Shown here: one piece after another, positions 1 through 7,637 of the stretch
Layout of the letters: every line of letters starts with the position of its first letter
Numbering within the stretch: position 1 is the first letter of the stretch
Source: JANXSS01 sp043729515
Lineage (GTDB): Bacteria > Pseudomonadota > Gammaproteobacteria > Burkholderiales > Burkholderiaceae_D
DNA: 19,212 nt
Direction of reading: 5' to 3'
NCBI GenBank assembly: GCA_043729515.1
Contig: JAYTLK010000170.1
Span: forward strand, 1-19,212
Made by a program: the position numbers and the translations under genes
Notes under the pieces: generated by a model
Database searches by the model: none
What the model saw: the letters and a program-made list of their open reading frames with translations, nothing else
Told to the model about the DNA's origin: nothing

Positions 1-6
1 TATTCC

Positions 7-82
7 TGGTAGGCCGTGCGGGATTCGAACCTGCGACCAACGGATTAAAAGTCCGCTGCTCTACCAGCTGAGCTAACGACCC
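7..82 (-). tRNA. tRNA-Lys (anticodon TTT)
   Basis: Reading the minus strand gives a complete 76-nt tRNA with an encoded 3' CCA. The acceptor stem pairs GGGTCGT with ACGGCCT, which includes two G-U pairs. The D arm (AGCTCAGCTGGTAGAGC), the anticodon loop CTTTTAA with anticodon TTT, and the T arm with GGTTCGAATCC are all present. The anticodon reads AAA/AAG, so the tRNA carries lysine. It lies on the same strand as the Tol-Pal operon and downstream of it, but has its own near-consensus promoter 12 nt upstream. In E. coli a tRNA-Lys also follows the tol-pal-ybgF cluster, so this neighbourhood looks ancestral. Confidence 0.98.
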
Positions 83-93
83 GAAAGACCGCA

Positions 94-123
94 ATTATAG
101 TGAATGCCGTTACCCTCTGTCAA
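94..123 (-). promoter_or_regulatory. Sigma-70 promoter of tRNA-Lys
   Basis: On the minus strand there is a perfect -35 TTGACA (118..123), an 18-nt spacer and a perfect -10 TATAAT (94..99). The -10 ends 12 nt before the mature tRNA 5' end, leaving room for a start point near position 87 and a short 5' leader. A consensus-strength promoter is what one expects for a stable RNA gene. It lies 54 nt after the stop codon of the transporter gene, so the tRNA need not depend on read-through from the tol operon. Confidence 0.9.
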
Positions 124-176
124 ATGGATCGGCAAAATTTATCATGACCGCATGCATCGCGCTGCGCATCACACCC

Positions 177-1289
177 TCATGCGCGCCAGCCTTGATACGC
201 ATTCGCGAGATACGCGCCGCCGACGACGCCTGCCATCGTCAGCATCGATCCCACCGACAGCAGCGAGATGCCGGACAGCCCCTGTCCGATGGTGCAACCG
301 AGAGCCGTGACGCCGCCAAAACCCATCAGCGCCGCGCCGCCGAGATGATGCGCGACATCGGCCGCGTCCCCAAATCCTTCCCATCGCAGTGCGCCCGTCA
401 TCAGCGCCATGACGAATGATCCGCACACCACGCCGACCGAGGACGCGATGCCGACCGTGACGATCTTGCTGACGTCGGTCCACATCATCAGCAGGTCGAG
501 GGTATAGGCGAAAGGCGCGACGAAACTGAAGGCCTCCATGCGGCCGGTGTTGGTGGCCACGAAGGCTTCCTGCAACGTTTCCGGATCTTCGGCGACGTGA
601 CCGATGCTGCCCGAGACATACCAGGCAGCGACGATGATGGCGCCGATGATCACACCGGCGGCCACATTGGTGACGATCGCATCACGCCGCCTGAACTCGG
701 TGCTGGAAAAAACGAACACCAGCAGCGCCAGGGCGACCGCGCCGCCCACGGCCAGACGCAGAAACCCGGCATCGGCGCCCGCCGCGGCAAGCAGGCTTGG
801 CAGATCCTGATGCGCATCGAGCTGGATGAATTGGCTGTCCAGCACGCGCAGGCGCAGCGTCGCCAGCACGCCACGCAGGGTCATGAACGCGGTGAGACCA
901 ACCACCATGAACACCACCAGCGACTTCAGGTTGCCGGTGCCGATGCGCACCAGCGTCTTGTTGCCGCAACCGCTGGCGATCATCATGCCGACGCCGAAGC
1001 AGACGCCACCCACCAGATGCGACAACCAGTTCAGGCGCGCACTCGTGTAGAGCGACTTGGCCGGATCGATGATGCCGGCAGTCGCCAGCAGACTCGTGCC
1101 GATGATGGCCACGGCGATGGCAAGCAGCCACTGTCGCATGCGGCTCCAGTGGCCCATCGTGAAGATGTCGGACAACGCACCCATGGTGCAGAAGTGCGTG
1201 CGCTGCGCGGTTGCACCGAACAGCACGCCGAGGGCAAATGCCAGCCAGGCCACCTTCGTGGCCAGTGCCGCTAGGTCGATGTGGAGCAT
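177..1289 (-). CDS. YeeE/YedE family (TsuA-type) thiosulfate transporter
   Basis: This is a 370-residue polytopic inner-membrane protein of the YeeE/YedE family. The characterised member TsuA imports thiosulfate by relaying it past conserved cysteines. The sequence has the three family cysteine motifs: RTHFCTMGA (Cys34), SGCGNKTLVRIGTGNL (Cys108) and ALGCTIGQGLSG (Cys332). Many glycine-rich hydrophobic helices lie between them. I chose the ATG at 1289. It lies one base after the cpoB stop, so the gene is probably translated by coupling at the end of the tol operon; a longer in-frame reading upstream would overlap cpoB. No TusA-like TsuB partner is present in the window. Family assignment is firm, but the substrate is inferred from the family. 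Confidence 0.9.
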   Translation of the reverse strand: MLHIDLAALATKVAWLAFALGVLFGATAQRTHFCTMGALSDIFTMGHWSRMRQWLLAIAVAIIGTSLLATAGIIDPAKSLYTSARLNWLSHLVGGVCFGVGMMIASGCGNKTLVRIGTGNLKSLVVFMVVGLTAFMTLRGVLATLRLRVLDSQFIQLDAHQDLPSLLAAAGADAGFLRLAVGGAVALALLVFVFSSTEFRRRDAIVTNVAAGVIIGAIIVAAWYVSGSIGHVAEDPETLQEAFVATNTGRMEAFSFVAPFAYTLDLLMMWTDVSKIVTVGIASSVGVVCGSFVMALMTGALRWEGFGDAADVAHHLGGAALMGFGGVTALGCTIGQGLSGISLLSVGSMLTMAGVVGGAYLANAYQGWRA

Positions 1290-1290
1290 C

Positions 1291-2064
1291 TCAGCGCAAG
1301 GTCGGCAGGCGCTCTTTCGCGGTCTGTGCCGCCGGCGAATCCGGATACTGCGCAATCAGGGTCTCGAGCGCCCGTCGCGCCGCCACCTTGTCCTTGAGTT
1401 CGGCATGACAGGTCGCGATGTTGAGCAGCGCATCCGGAGCGCGGGTGCTGTCGGGGAAGGATTTCAGCACCACCTGCTGGGCCGCGATCGCATTGCGGTA
1501 GTCGCGTTGCGCGTAATACGCGGTGCCGAGCCAGTATTGCGCGGCGGCGGCGTAACCGGATTGCGGATAGCGGCGCAGGAAGTCGTTGAAGCCCTGCACG
1601 GCGTTCTTGTAGTCGCCGGCCTTGAAAAGGGCAAGGGCAGCTTCATAAATGCGCTGCTCACCCTGTTCGACCGAGGCTTCCCGGCCATCGACCGTCATCT
1701 TTTGCGGCTCGAGCTTGCGCACGCGGGTATCGAGGTCGACGTAGAAATCCTTTTGCCGCTGCTGCGCGTTGGCCAGTTCATTGGTCAGCACTTCGATCTG
1801 GCCACGCAGCTTGGCCACGTCCAGGCGCAGCTGCTCGTTCTGGTTGGCCAGGTCGAGCATCGCGCCTTTGTCGGCCTTGGTGTCGAGGCGCGAATTCATG
1901 TCGCGCTGCATGTTGTCGATGCGCGACCGGGCATCGAGGATCGCCTTGCGTGCTTCGTCATCGTCGAACATGCCGGCATGCACGGCCAGGGGCGCCAGAG
2001 ATGCCGCGGCCAGGACGGCCGCAGCGCTCAGTGAACTGCGGAAAAAAGACATTGGTTTCATCAT
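1291..2064 (-). CDS. cpoB: Cell division coordinator CpoB (YbgF), Tol-Pal associated
   Basis: This is a periplasmic protein of about 257 residues that links peptidoglycan synthesis with Tol-Pal driven outer-membrane constriction. It has a Sec signal peptide ending near AVHA (residue 30) and a charged, heptad-like coiled-coil segment around residues 35 to 110. Tetratricopeptide repeats follow to the end (for example AAQYWLGTAYYAQRDYRNAI and DALLNIATCHAELKD). I chose the ATG at 2064, which overlaps the pal stop codon by one base (TGATG). A TTG one codon earlier and ATGs at 2061 and 2052 are alternatives, and none has a clear Shine-Dalgarno. It is the usual last gene of the tol-pal operon. Confidence 0.95.
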   Translation of the reverse strand: MMKPMSFFRSSLSAAAVLAAASLAPLAVHAGMFDDDEARKAILDARSRIDNMQRDMNSRLDTKADKGAMLDLANQNEQLRLDVAKLRGQIEVLTNELANAQQRQKDFYVDLDTRVRKLEPQKMTVDGREASVEQGEQRIYEAALALFKAGDYKNAVQGFNDFLRRYPQSGYAAAAQYWLGTAYYAQRDYRNAIAAQQVVLKSFPDSTRAPDALLNIATCHAELKDKVAARRALETLIAQYPDSPAAQTAKERLPTLR

Positions 2065-2588
2065 CAATAAACGATATCGGCGCGACGGTTCTCAGCATAC
2101 GCTGCTTCGTCACTGCCAGTGGCTTTCGGCTTTTCCTTGCCCAGCGAAACGGCTTCCAACTGGCTTTCCGGCACACCCAGCAGCGACATCGATTTACGCA
2201 CGGCTTCGGCGCGCTTCTGGCCCAGTGCCAGGTTGTATTCGCGGCCGCCGCGGTCGTCGGTATTGCCCTGGATGATGATCTTGCGATTCTTGTTGGCGCC
2301 GAGATAACGTGAATGGGATTCGACGACCGACTTGAATTCATCCTTGACGATGTAGCTGTCGTAATCGAAGTACACACTGCGGCGCGCCAGCACGCCCTTC
2401 GGATCGCTCAGTTCGTCGGTCATCGGCGCCGTCACGGTCGATACCGAACGCGCGTCCGGCGCCGGCATGGTGCTGCTGCCGGAGCGTTCGACGACGGGCG
2501 GCTGTTTTTCATCGAGCTTGGTCGAGGAACAGGCGCCCAGCAGCAGGGCGGTCGACAGAACGAGGGTGGTGGTGGTCAAGTGGCGCAT
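2064..2588 (-). CDS. pal: Peptidoglycan-associated lipoprotein Pal
   Basis: This 174-residue outer-membrane lipoprotein tethers the outer membrane to peptidoglycan and is moved by TolB and TolQRA during division. The N-terminus is a lipoprotein signal with lipobox LLGAC, so Cys20 is the predicted lipidated residue. A disordered Ser/Pro-rich linker follows. The OmpA-like domain starts near VYFDYDSYIV and contains the peptidoglycan-binding signature GNTDDRGGREYNLALGQKRA and the terminal NRRADIVY. The ATG at 2588 is well supported by AGGAG about 7 nt upstream. Its stop overlaps the cpoB start, and 28 nt separate it from tolB. Confidence 0.98.
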   Translation of the reverse strand: MRHLTTTTLVLSTALLLGACSSTKLDEKQPPVVERSGSSTMPAPDARSVSTVTAPMTDELSDPKGVLARRSVYFDYDSYIVKDEFKSVVESHSRYLGANKNRKIIIQGNTDDRGGREYNLALGQKRAEAVRKSMSLLGVPESQLEAVSLGKEKPKATGSDEAAYAENRRADIVY

Positions 2589-2616
2589 GATTACTCTCCT
2601 GGTGGTGAACGAAAAC

Positions 2617-3897
2617 TCATTTCATGAAGGGGCCCCAGGTCGGCTCGCGGATGTCGCCGGCCTGGGTGCTGAGCGTGTGGCGCACGCGTCCATCGACCGA
2701 AACCACGGCCAGCGCGCCGCGCTTGCCGGAATCGGTTGCATACATGATGTACTTGCCGTTCGGCGAGAAGCTCGGCGACTCGTCGCGTGCCGTGTCCGAC
2801 AGGCGCAGTTCCTGGCCATTGGTCAGGTCGAGGGCGAACAGCTGGAAACGGCCTTCGCGCCGGCTGATGTAGGCCAGGGTCTTGCCATCGGGCGCCACGC
2901 GTGGACTGATGTTGTAGCTGCCGCCGAAAGTGACCCGCTGCGCGTCGCCACCGTTGGCGCCCATCTTGTAGATTTGCGGGCCGCCGCTGCGGTCGCTGGT
3001 GAAGTAGATGCTCTGGCCATCAGCCGAGAACTGCGGCTCGGTGTCGATGCCGTTCGAGTTGGAGAGGCGGCGCAGGTCGCCGCCGTCGGCATTGACCACA
3101 TAGACCTGCGTGAAGCCGTCGCGTGACAGGGCGACCGCCAGCTTGCGGCCGTCCGGTGACCAGGACGGCGCCGAGTTGCTGCCCTTGTAGTTGGCCACCA
3201 CCGTGCGCGCACGGGTCACCAGATCCTGCACGTACACCACCGGCTTCTTCGCCTCGAACGAGACATACGCAACCTTGGTGCCGTCGGGTGACCAGGCCGG
3301 CGAGATGATCGGCTCGTTCGAGCGCAGCGCCACCTGCGTGCCTTCGCCATCGGCGTCGGCCACTTCCAGGCGGTACTCACGGCCGGCCTTGGTGACGTAG
3401 GCGATGCGGGTGGCGAAGGCACCGCGGCTGCCGATCAGTTTTTCATAGATGTCGTCGGCAATCTTGTGGGCCGAGACTCGTGTCATCTGCGGCGCCGATG
3501 CTTGCGCCAGGGCCGAGAGCTGGGACGACTTGACGGTGTCGAGCAGCTTGTAGCGCACGTCGAAGCGGCCATCGGCCAGGCGCTGCACGCTGCCCACCAC
3601 CAGTGCATCGGCGCCACGCGATTTCCAGTCGCCGTAGTTCACTGCAGTGGTCTCCGAGATGGTGCCGGCATCGATGATCTTGAAGTAGCCGCTGCGCTGC
3701 AGGTCGGCCTTGATGATGGCACTGACCTGCTGCGGGGCGATCGATTCGTCGGCAAAGCCTGCCACGGCGATCGGAATCTGGTTCGCGCCGACGCCGGAAA
3801 TCTCGACCCGCAGCTGGGCATGGGCACCGTTGGTCATGCCGAGGGACAGGCACAGGCCAGCGCCAACGATGGCGCCAATGCGCATGAGGCAGCGCAT
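2617..3897 (-). CDS. tolB: Tol-Pal system translocation protein TolB
   Basis: This is a periplasmic protein of about 426 residues that binds Pal and is released by energised TolA. From the chosen ATG (3897) it begins with a Sec signal (MRCLMRIGAIVGAGLCLSLG, cleaved near AHA-Q). The TolB N-domain follows (LRVEISGVGANQIPIAV; FADESIAPQQVSAIIKADL). A six-bladed beta-propeller then carries repeats such as SPAWSPDGTKVAYVSFE, SAPSWSPDGRKLAVALS, EPQFSADGQSIYFTSDRSGG and ESPSFSPNGKYIMYA. The frame stays open upstream to a GTG at 4023 that overlaps the tolA stop, and an ATG lies at 4017. Those longer versions would put 40 to 42 residues before the signal sequence. None of these starts has a strong Shine-Dalgarno, so only the N-terminus is in doubt. 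Confidence 0.95.
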   Translation of the reverse strand: MRCLMRIGAIVGAGLCLSLGMTNGAHAQLRVEISGVGANQIPIAVAGFADESIAPQQVSAIIKADLQRSGYFKIIDAGTISETTAVNYGDWKSRGADALVVGSVQRLADGRFDVRYKLLDTVKSSQLSALAQASAPQMTRVSAHKIADDIYEKLIGSRGAFATRIAYVTKAGREYRLEVADADGEGTQVALRSNEPIISPAWSPDGTKVAYVSFEAKKPVVYVQDLVTRARTVVANYKGSNSAPSWSPDGRKLAVALSRDGFTQVYVVNADGGDLRRLSNSNGIDTEPQFSADGQSIYFTSDRSGGPQIYKMGANGGDAQRVTFGGSYNISPRVAPDGKTLAYISRREGRFQLFALDLTNGQELRLSDTARDESPSFSPNGKYIMYATDSGKRGALAVVSVDGRVRHTLSTQAGDIREPTWGPFMK

Positions 3898-4019
3898 GCC
3901 ATCGGTGCTGTGAAAGCCGATGCTGCTGGGGCCGCTGACGCGCCTGAAGCCGCCGGAAGTGCCCGGAAGTTCGGCGCGGCCTTTGCCGCCAAAAAATGGT
4001 GTTCGCTTGTTTTGCATGG

Positions 4020-5009
4020 TCACTGATCTTTCGGTCTGTGCGCTACGGTGAAGCCGGACGGCGCGGTGCCGGATTTGTCGGGCGGGAAGGGCGCCGATTT
4101 CTCGATCGCCCGCGACACTGCCTCGTCGAACCCTGGCACGCCGGAGGACTTTGTTTTACGCAGCCGGCGGATCGATCCGTCCGGCAGCAGTTCGACTGCA
4201 AATTCGACGGCAGGATTGCTGGTCAACTCTTCGGCGCCGTTGAAGATCGTGTTCGACTTGATCTTCGCGCCGACTTTCTGGGTATAGCTGGCATCGGCCC
4301 GAGCGCCCTGCGAGCGAGCGGCGTCGCCATTGCCACCAGTGCCGGTGGCAGCCGCACTGTTGCTGCTCGGACCATCGACCGTCGCTGCCAGCCGCTGCAG
4401 TTCCCGGTCGTGCTGCGCCTGCGATTTCTTTTCCTGCTGCGCCAGTTCGGTCTGGCGCGCAGTTTGCACTTTTTTCTGGTCCTCGGCCCGTTTCGCCTTG
4501 TCGACCTCGGCCAGGCGTTTCTGGTTTGCCGCATCCTGTTGTGCCGAACGCTTCTGTGCTGCCTGGTCGGCGGCGGCCTGCTGCACTTTCATCTCTTTCA
4601 ATTTGCGTGCTTCATCGGCCTGTCGCGCGCGTTCGGTTGCCTTGCGCTGATCCGCCAGTTCCTGTTCCCGCGCTTTCTGTTGCTGCAACCGCTTGCGTTC
4701 ACGTTCGAGCACGATGTCCGGCGTTCGGTCTAGCGGCGTCTCGACCTGAGGCGGCGGTTTCACAGGCGTCGGCACTGGATCCGGCCGGCGCACCGGCACC
4801 GGTTCCGGCTCCGACACCCGCGGAGGAGCAACTGCGCGCGGCGCCGCTTCCCGCGCCTGCGGACTCCAGACCTCGGCTTCGACTGCGACCGGCGTCTCAT
4901 TCTGCCAGCGGATGCCGATCCAAAGAAACACGAGCAAGGCAACATGCACCACGGCAGCCAGCCCGATGGCGCGCCACCGGCCCGGCTCGCGCGGCACCCG
5001 GTACGGCAC
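4020..5009 (-). CDS. tolA: Cell envelope integrity protein TolA
   Basis: TolA spans the periplasm, anchored in the inner membrane beside TolQ and TolR, and pulls on TolB and Pal. Near the N-terminus is a single membrane helix (AAVVHVALLVFLWIGI). A Pro-rich stretch follows (PVPVRRPDPVPTPVKPPP), then a long Ala/Lys/Gln/Glu-rich helical stalk. The TonB-like C-terminal domain comes last (YTQKVGAKIKSNTIF; AVELLPDGSIRRLRKTKSSG; FDEAVSRAIEKSAPFP). I prefer the GTG at 5009 because AAGGAAGGA sits 6 nt upstream, giving about 329 residues. A GTG at 5051, 6 nt after the tolR stop, would add 14 residues but has no visible ribosome-binding site. Confidence 0.93.
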   Translation of the reverse strand: MPYRVPREPGRWRAIGLAAVVHVALLVFLWIGIRWQNETPVAVEAEVWSPQAREAAPRAVAPPRVSEPEPVPVRRPDPVPTPVKPPPQVETPLDRTPDIVLERERKRLQQQKAREQELADQRKATERARQADEARKLKEMKVQQAAADQAAQKRSAQQDAANQKRLAEVDKAKRAEDQKKVQTARQTELAQQEKKSQAQHDRELQRLAATVDGPSSNSAAATGTGGNGDAARSQGARADASYTQKVGAKIKSNTIFNGAEELTSNPAVEFAVELLPDGSIRRLRKTKSSGVPGFDEAVSRAIEKSAPFPPDKSGTAPSGFTVAHRPKDQ

Positions 5010-5057
5010 GCCATCCTTCCTTGCCTGCTCGGCTGGTCCGGTTGCTGACACGGCTGC

Positions 5058-5495
5058 TTATTGCGTCGCCAGACCGACGCGATCGATGCCGGCTTTCTTG
5101 GCTTCCGAAATCATCTGGATCACCTCATCGTATTTGATGTCCTTGTCGGCCGAGATCATGACCGGCATCTCCGGCGCATCGGCATGCAAGGCCCTCAGGC
5201 GCTGCACCAGGGCCGCGCGACTGCCGACTTTTTCCGGGACGCTGGCGCCGGCCTGCTTGCCGCCCAGGCCGATGCTGGCGGCGCTGTCCGGCTTGAGCAC
5301 GATTTGAATGTAGTCGGTTGGCGGCGCGGTCGATTTGCCGGCGGTCGGCAGGTTGATCACGCTTGGGTTAGTCAGCGGCGCGGCAACCATGAAGATCACC
5401 AGCAGCACCAGCATCACGTCGATGTAGGGCACGACATTGATCTCGGCCTTGAAGCGTCGGGTGCGCCCACCCCGCAGAGAAGACTGGCCGGCCAT
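5058..5495 (-). CDS. tolR: Tol-Pal system protein TolR
   Basis: This inner-membrane protein of the ExbD/TolR family has about 145 residues. With TolQ it forms the proton-driven motor that energises TolA. After a basic cytoplasmic N-terminus comes one membrane helix with the conserved ion-path aspartate (PYIDVMLVLLVIFMVAAP, Asp26). A periplasmic domain follows, ending with the family motif ISADKDIKYDEVIQMISEAK. The ATG at 5495 overlaps the tolQ stop by one base (TGATG), with GGCAGG upstream, so translational coupling with tolQ is likely. Confidence 0.97.
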   Translation of the reverse strand: MAGQSSLRGGRTRRFKAEINVVPYIDVMLVLLVIFMVAAPLTNPSVINLPTAGKSTAPPTDYIQIVLKPDSAASIGLGGKQAGASVPEKVGSRAALVQRLRALHADAPEMPVMISADKDIKYDEVIQMISEAKKAGIDRVGLATQ

Positions 5496-6193
5496 CAATG
5501 CGCCTGCCGTTGCAGGATGTTCGAGAATTCTTCGATGAAGCTTTCGAAGCGGATCGCCAGCCGATCGATGTCGTGCGAATAACGGTTATAGGCAACGACT
5601 GCCGGAATGGCGGCGAACAGGCCGATGGCAGTGGCCACCAGGGCTTCGGCGATGCCGGGTGCGACTGATGCAAGCGTCGCCTGCTGCACGTTCGACAATC
5701 CGCGAAACGCATTCATGATGCCCCACACGGTGCCGAACAAGCCGACATAAGGCGACACCGAACCGACCGAGGCCAGGAAAGCCAGATGCAACTCCAGGCC
5801 GTCCATCTCGCGCTGATAGGCGGCCCGCATCGCACGGCGGGCGCCGTCGAGGAAGGCGCCGGCATCCATCTGCGATTTGCCGCCCGCCGCCCGCGCCTTG
5901 GAAAATTCACTCATGCCGGCTTCGAAGATGCGTTCCATGGCGCCGGTCTTGCCACCGCTCTTGCGCCGGTTCGACATCGCATCCTGATACAAGGTCGCCA
6001 GATTGCCGCCTGACCAGAAGGCACGCTCGAATTCCTCGGTCTGCGCCTGTGCATTACGGATTGCAAACATCTTGCGGAAAATATAGGTCCAGCTCATCAC
6101 CGATACACCGATCAGCAAGGCCAGCACCAGCTGGACGATGATCGACGCATTGGTGATGAGGGACAGAAAGGAAAGATCCTGGGTAACGGTCAT
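5495..6193 (-). CDS. tolQ: Tol-Pal system protein TolQ
   Basis: This 232-residue member of the MotA/TolQ/ExbB family forms the stator of the Tol motor. Three membrane segments are visible: about residues 17 to 38; 136 to 163, containing SVSPYVGLFGTVWGIMNAF; and 176 to 202, containing PGIAEALVATAIGLFAAIPA. A cytoplasmic loop lies between the first two, as in the family. The ATG at 6193 is the obvious start, but the bases before it are pyrimidine-rich and give no Shine-Dalgarno. It is separated from ybgC by 162 nt, the largest gap inside this operon, which may hold an internal promoter. Confidence 0.97.
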   Translation of the reverse strand: MTVTQDLSFLSLITNASIIVQLVLALLIGVSVMSWTYIFRKMFAIRNAQAQTEEFERAFWSGGNLATLYQDAMSNRRKSGGKTGAMERIFEAGMSEFSKARAAGGKSQMDAGAFLDGARRAMRAAYQREMDGLELHLAFLASVGSVSPYVGLFGTVWGIMNAFRGLSNVQQATLASVAPGIAEALVATAIGLFAAIPAVVAYNRYSHDIDRLAIRFESFIEEFSNILQRQAH

Positions 6194-6221
6194 GTGATGG
6201 GGAGGTTGTTCAACTAAAACG

Positions 6222-6260
6222 ATTGTATGCGGAAATAACTTGCTACCCCGCCGTTTTCAA
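6222..6260 (-). promoter_or_regulatory. Possible internal promoter for tolQRAB
   Basis: The 162-nt space between ybgC and tolQ contains, on the minus strand, TTGAAA (6255..6260), a 16-nt spacer and TTATTT (6233..6238). A TACAAT (6222..6227) lies just downstream. Either could serve as a -10 for transcripts starting about 20 to 40 nt before tolQ. The matches are partial. The nearby GCCGTT-TTC-AACGGC inverted repeat (6250..6264) overlaps the proposed -35. Confidence is low. Confidence 0.3.
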
Positions 6261-6355
6261 CGGCCAGGTTTCAACTGGTTGCAATTCCTTGACCAAGCGT
6301 TGCAGCTTGCCGCAAGTCATTGGTTGCAACAGTACGGAAGATCGCATTCAGGCCG

Positions 6356-6832
6356 TCAGCAAGCGCTGCGGATGAAAGCCAGTAGTGCTGGCGGCAATGC
6401 GCGCGGCCGCAAGGTCCGCTGATCGACACAGGCCACCTTGATCCGGCCGGTAGCCAGCAGCATTGGCGCCGAATCACCCTGGCGCCACGCTTCCTGTAAA
6501 AATTCCACCGAGGCACGACCGCACTTTTCGACCTGCACCGACAGTGTCAGTTCATTATCGAGCGTCGCAGGCGCGTGATAATCGACGCTGGTCTGCTTCA
6601 CCACGAACATCACGTCCTCGGATGCTGCCAGTGCCGACTGGTCGAAACCGCCGCTGCGCAACCACTCGGTGCGCGCCCGCTCGAAAAATTTCAGGTAGTT
6701 CGCATAAAACACGATGCCGCCGGTATCCGTGTCTTCGTAATAGACCCGGATCGGCCACTGAAAGACTGCCGCCGCCGCTGCGCTGCAACTGGTATGTTGC
6801 GCCACCTCGTCGAACGGCACGGGCTGCACCAT
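6356..6832 (-). CDS. ybgC: YbgC-type acyl-CoA thioesterase, Tol-Pal associated
   Basis: This is a 158-residue hot-dog fold 4-hydroxybenzoyl-CoA thioesterase family protein. YbgC enzymes hydrolyse acyl-CoA thioesters in the cytoplasm and nearly always precede tolQ. The active-site segment RVYYEDTDTGGIVFYANYL followed by KFFERARTEWLR is classic, with the catalytic Asp expected in the YEDTD stretch. The E. coli protein is nearer 134 residues; this one carries about 24 extra N-terminal residues before the core (PVPFDEVAQH onward). No other ATG start is available. The ATG lies 2 nt after the ydfG stop with no clear Shine-Dalgarno, so coupling to ydfG is likely. Confidence 0.95.
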   Translation of the reverse strand: MVQPVPFDEVAQHTSCSAAAAAVFQWPIRVYYEDTDTGGIVFYANYLKFFERARTEWLRSGGFDQSALAASEDVMFVVKQTSVDYHAPATLDNELTLSVQVEKCGRASVEFLQEAWRQGDSAPMLLATGRIKVACVDQRTLRPRALPPALLAFIRSAC

Positions 6833-6834
6833 GC

Positions 6835-7584
6835 TTACGCGCTACGCTTGACCGCCAGCGGGCCAAAACCCTGGCAGGTCGGCATCATTTCAATGTGATT
6901 GATGTTTACATGGGCAGGCAGGGTAGCGACCCAATAAGCCGCTTCCGCGATGTCGACCGCCGTCAGCGGCACCGCGCCGGCATACACCTTGGCGGCTGCC
7001 GCATCGTCGCCCTTCATGCGCACGTTCGAAAACTCGGTGCCGCCGCACAGGCCCGGCGCGATGTTGGTCGCCCGCACGCCGGTGCCGATCAGGTCTGCCC
7101 GCAGGTTCAGGTTGAACTGGTCGACGAACGCCTTGGTCGCGCCGTAGACATTGCCGCCTGGATAGGGATAGCTGCCGGCGATCGAGCCGAGATTGATCAC
7201 CAGGCCGCTGCCACGCGCCACCATGCGCGGCAGCAGGGCATGCGTCATTGCCACCAATCCCTTGCAATTGGTGTCGATCATGGTGTTCCAGTCATCCAGG
7301 CTGGCTTCATGGGCGGGCGCCAGGCCGAGCGCCAGGCCGGCATTGTTGATCAGAATGTCGATTTCCTGCCACTGCGCCGGCAATCCGGCCAGGGCGGCCG
7401 TGATCGATGTCTGGCTGGTGACATCCATCTCGCACGCAAGCAAAGCCTCACCCAATTCTTCCTTCAGGCCTGCCAGGCGGTCGGCACGGCGTCCGGTGGC
7501 GATCACGCGATGGCCGTGGCCGATGAATTTGCGCGCCATTTCAGCGCCAAAGCCGGCGGTAGCGCCGGTAATCAATACGATCAT
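6835..7584 (-). CDS. ydfG: YdfG-like NADP-dependent short-chain dehydrogenase
   Basis: This 249-residue classical short-chain dehydrogenase/reductase closely resembles E. coli YdfG, an NADP+-dependent 3-hydroxy acid (L-allo-threonine/serine) dehydrogenase also linked to malonic semialdehyde reduction. Visible elements are the N-terminal nucleotide-binding motif TGATAGFG, the NADP-favouring ATGRR, the NNAG motif (NNAGLALGLAPAHEAS), and the catalytic triad Ser134, Tyr147 and Lys151 (NLGSIAG, YGATK). The C-terminal LPAHVNINHIEMMP is almost identical to the E. coli protein as I remember it. The ATG at 7584 has GAGG about 6 nt upstream. It is the first gene of the leftward operon. The in vivo substrate is inferred. 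Confidence 0.93.
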   Translation of the reverse strand: MIVLITGATAGFGAEMARKFIGHGHRVIATGRRADRLAGLKEELGEALLACEMDVTSQTSITAALAGLPAQWQEIDILINNAGLALGLAPAHEASLDDWNTMIDTNCKGLVAMTHALLPRMVARGSGLVINLGSIAGSYPYPGGNVYGATKAFVDQFNLNLRADLIGTGVRATNIAPGLCGGTEFSNVRMKGDDAAAAKVYAGAVPLTAVDIAEAAYWVATLPAHVNINHIEMMPTCQGFGPLAVKRSA

Positions 7585-7637
7585 GAGAACCTCGGAAAAA
7601 AGAGATGAGAGCGGAATGCGATGCGGCTGGTGCCGGA

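Noticed and set aside
597..1274. A 225-codon plus-strand frame opposite the transporter gene
   Set aside because: The translation is His/Gln/Ala-rich and without domains, while the minus strand encodes a transporter with all three family cysteine motifs.
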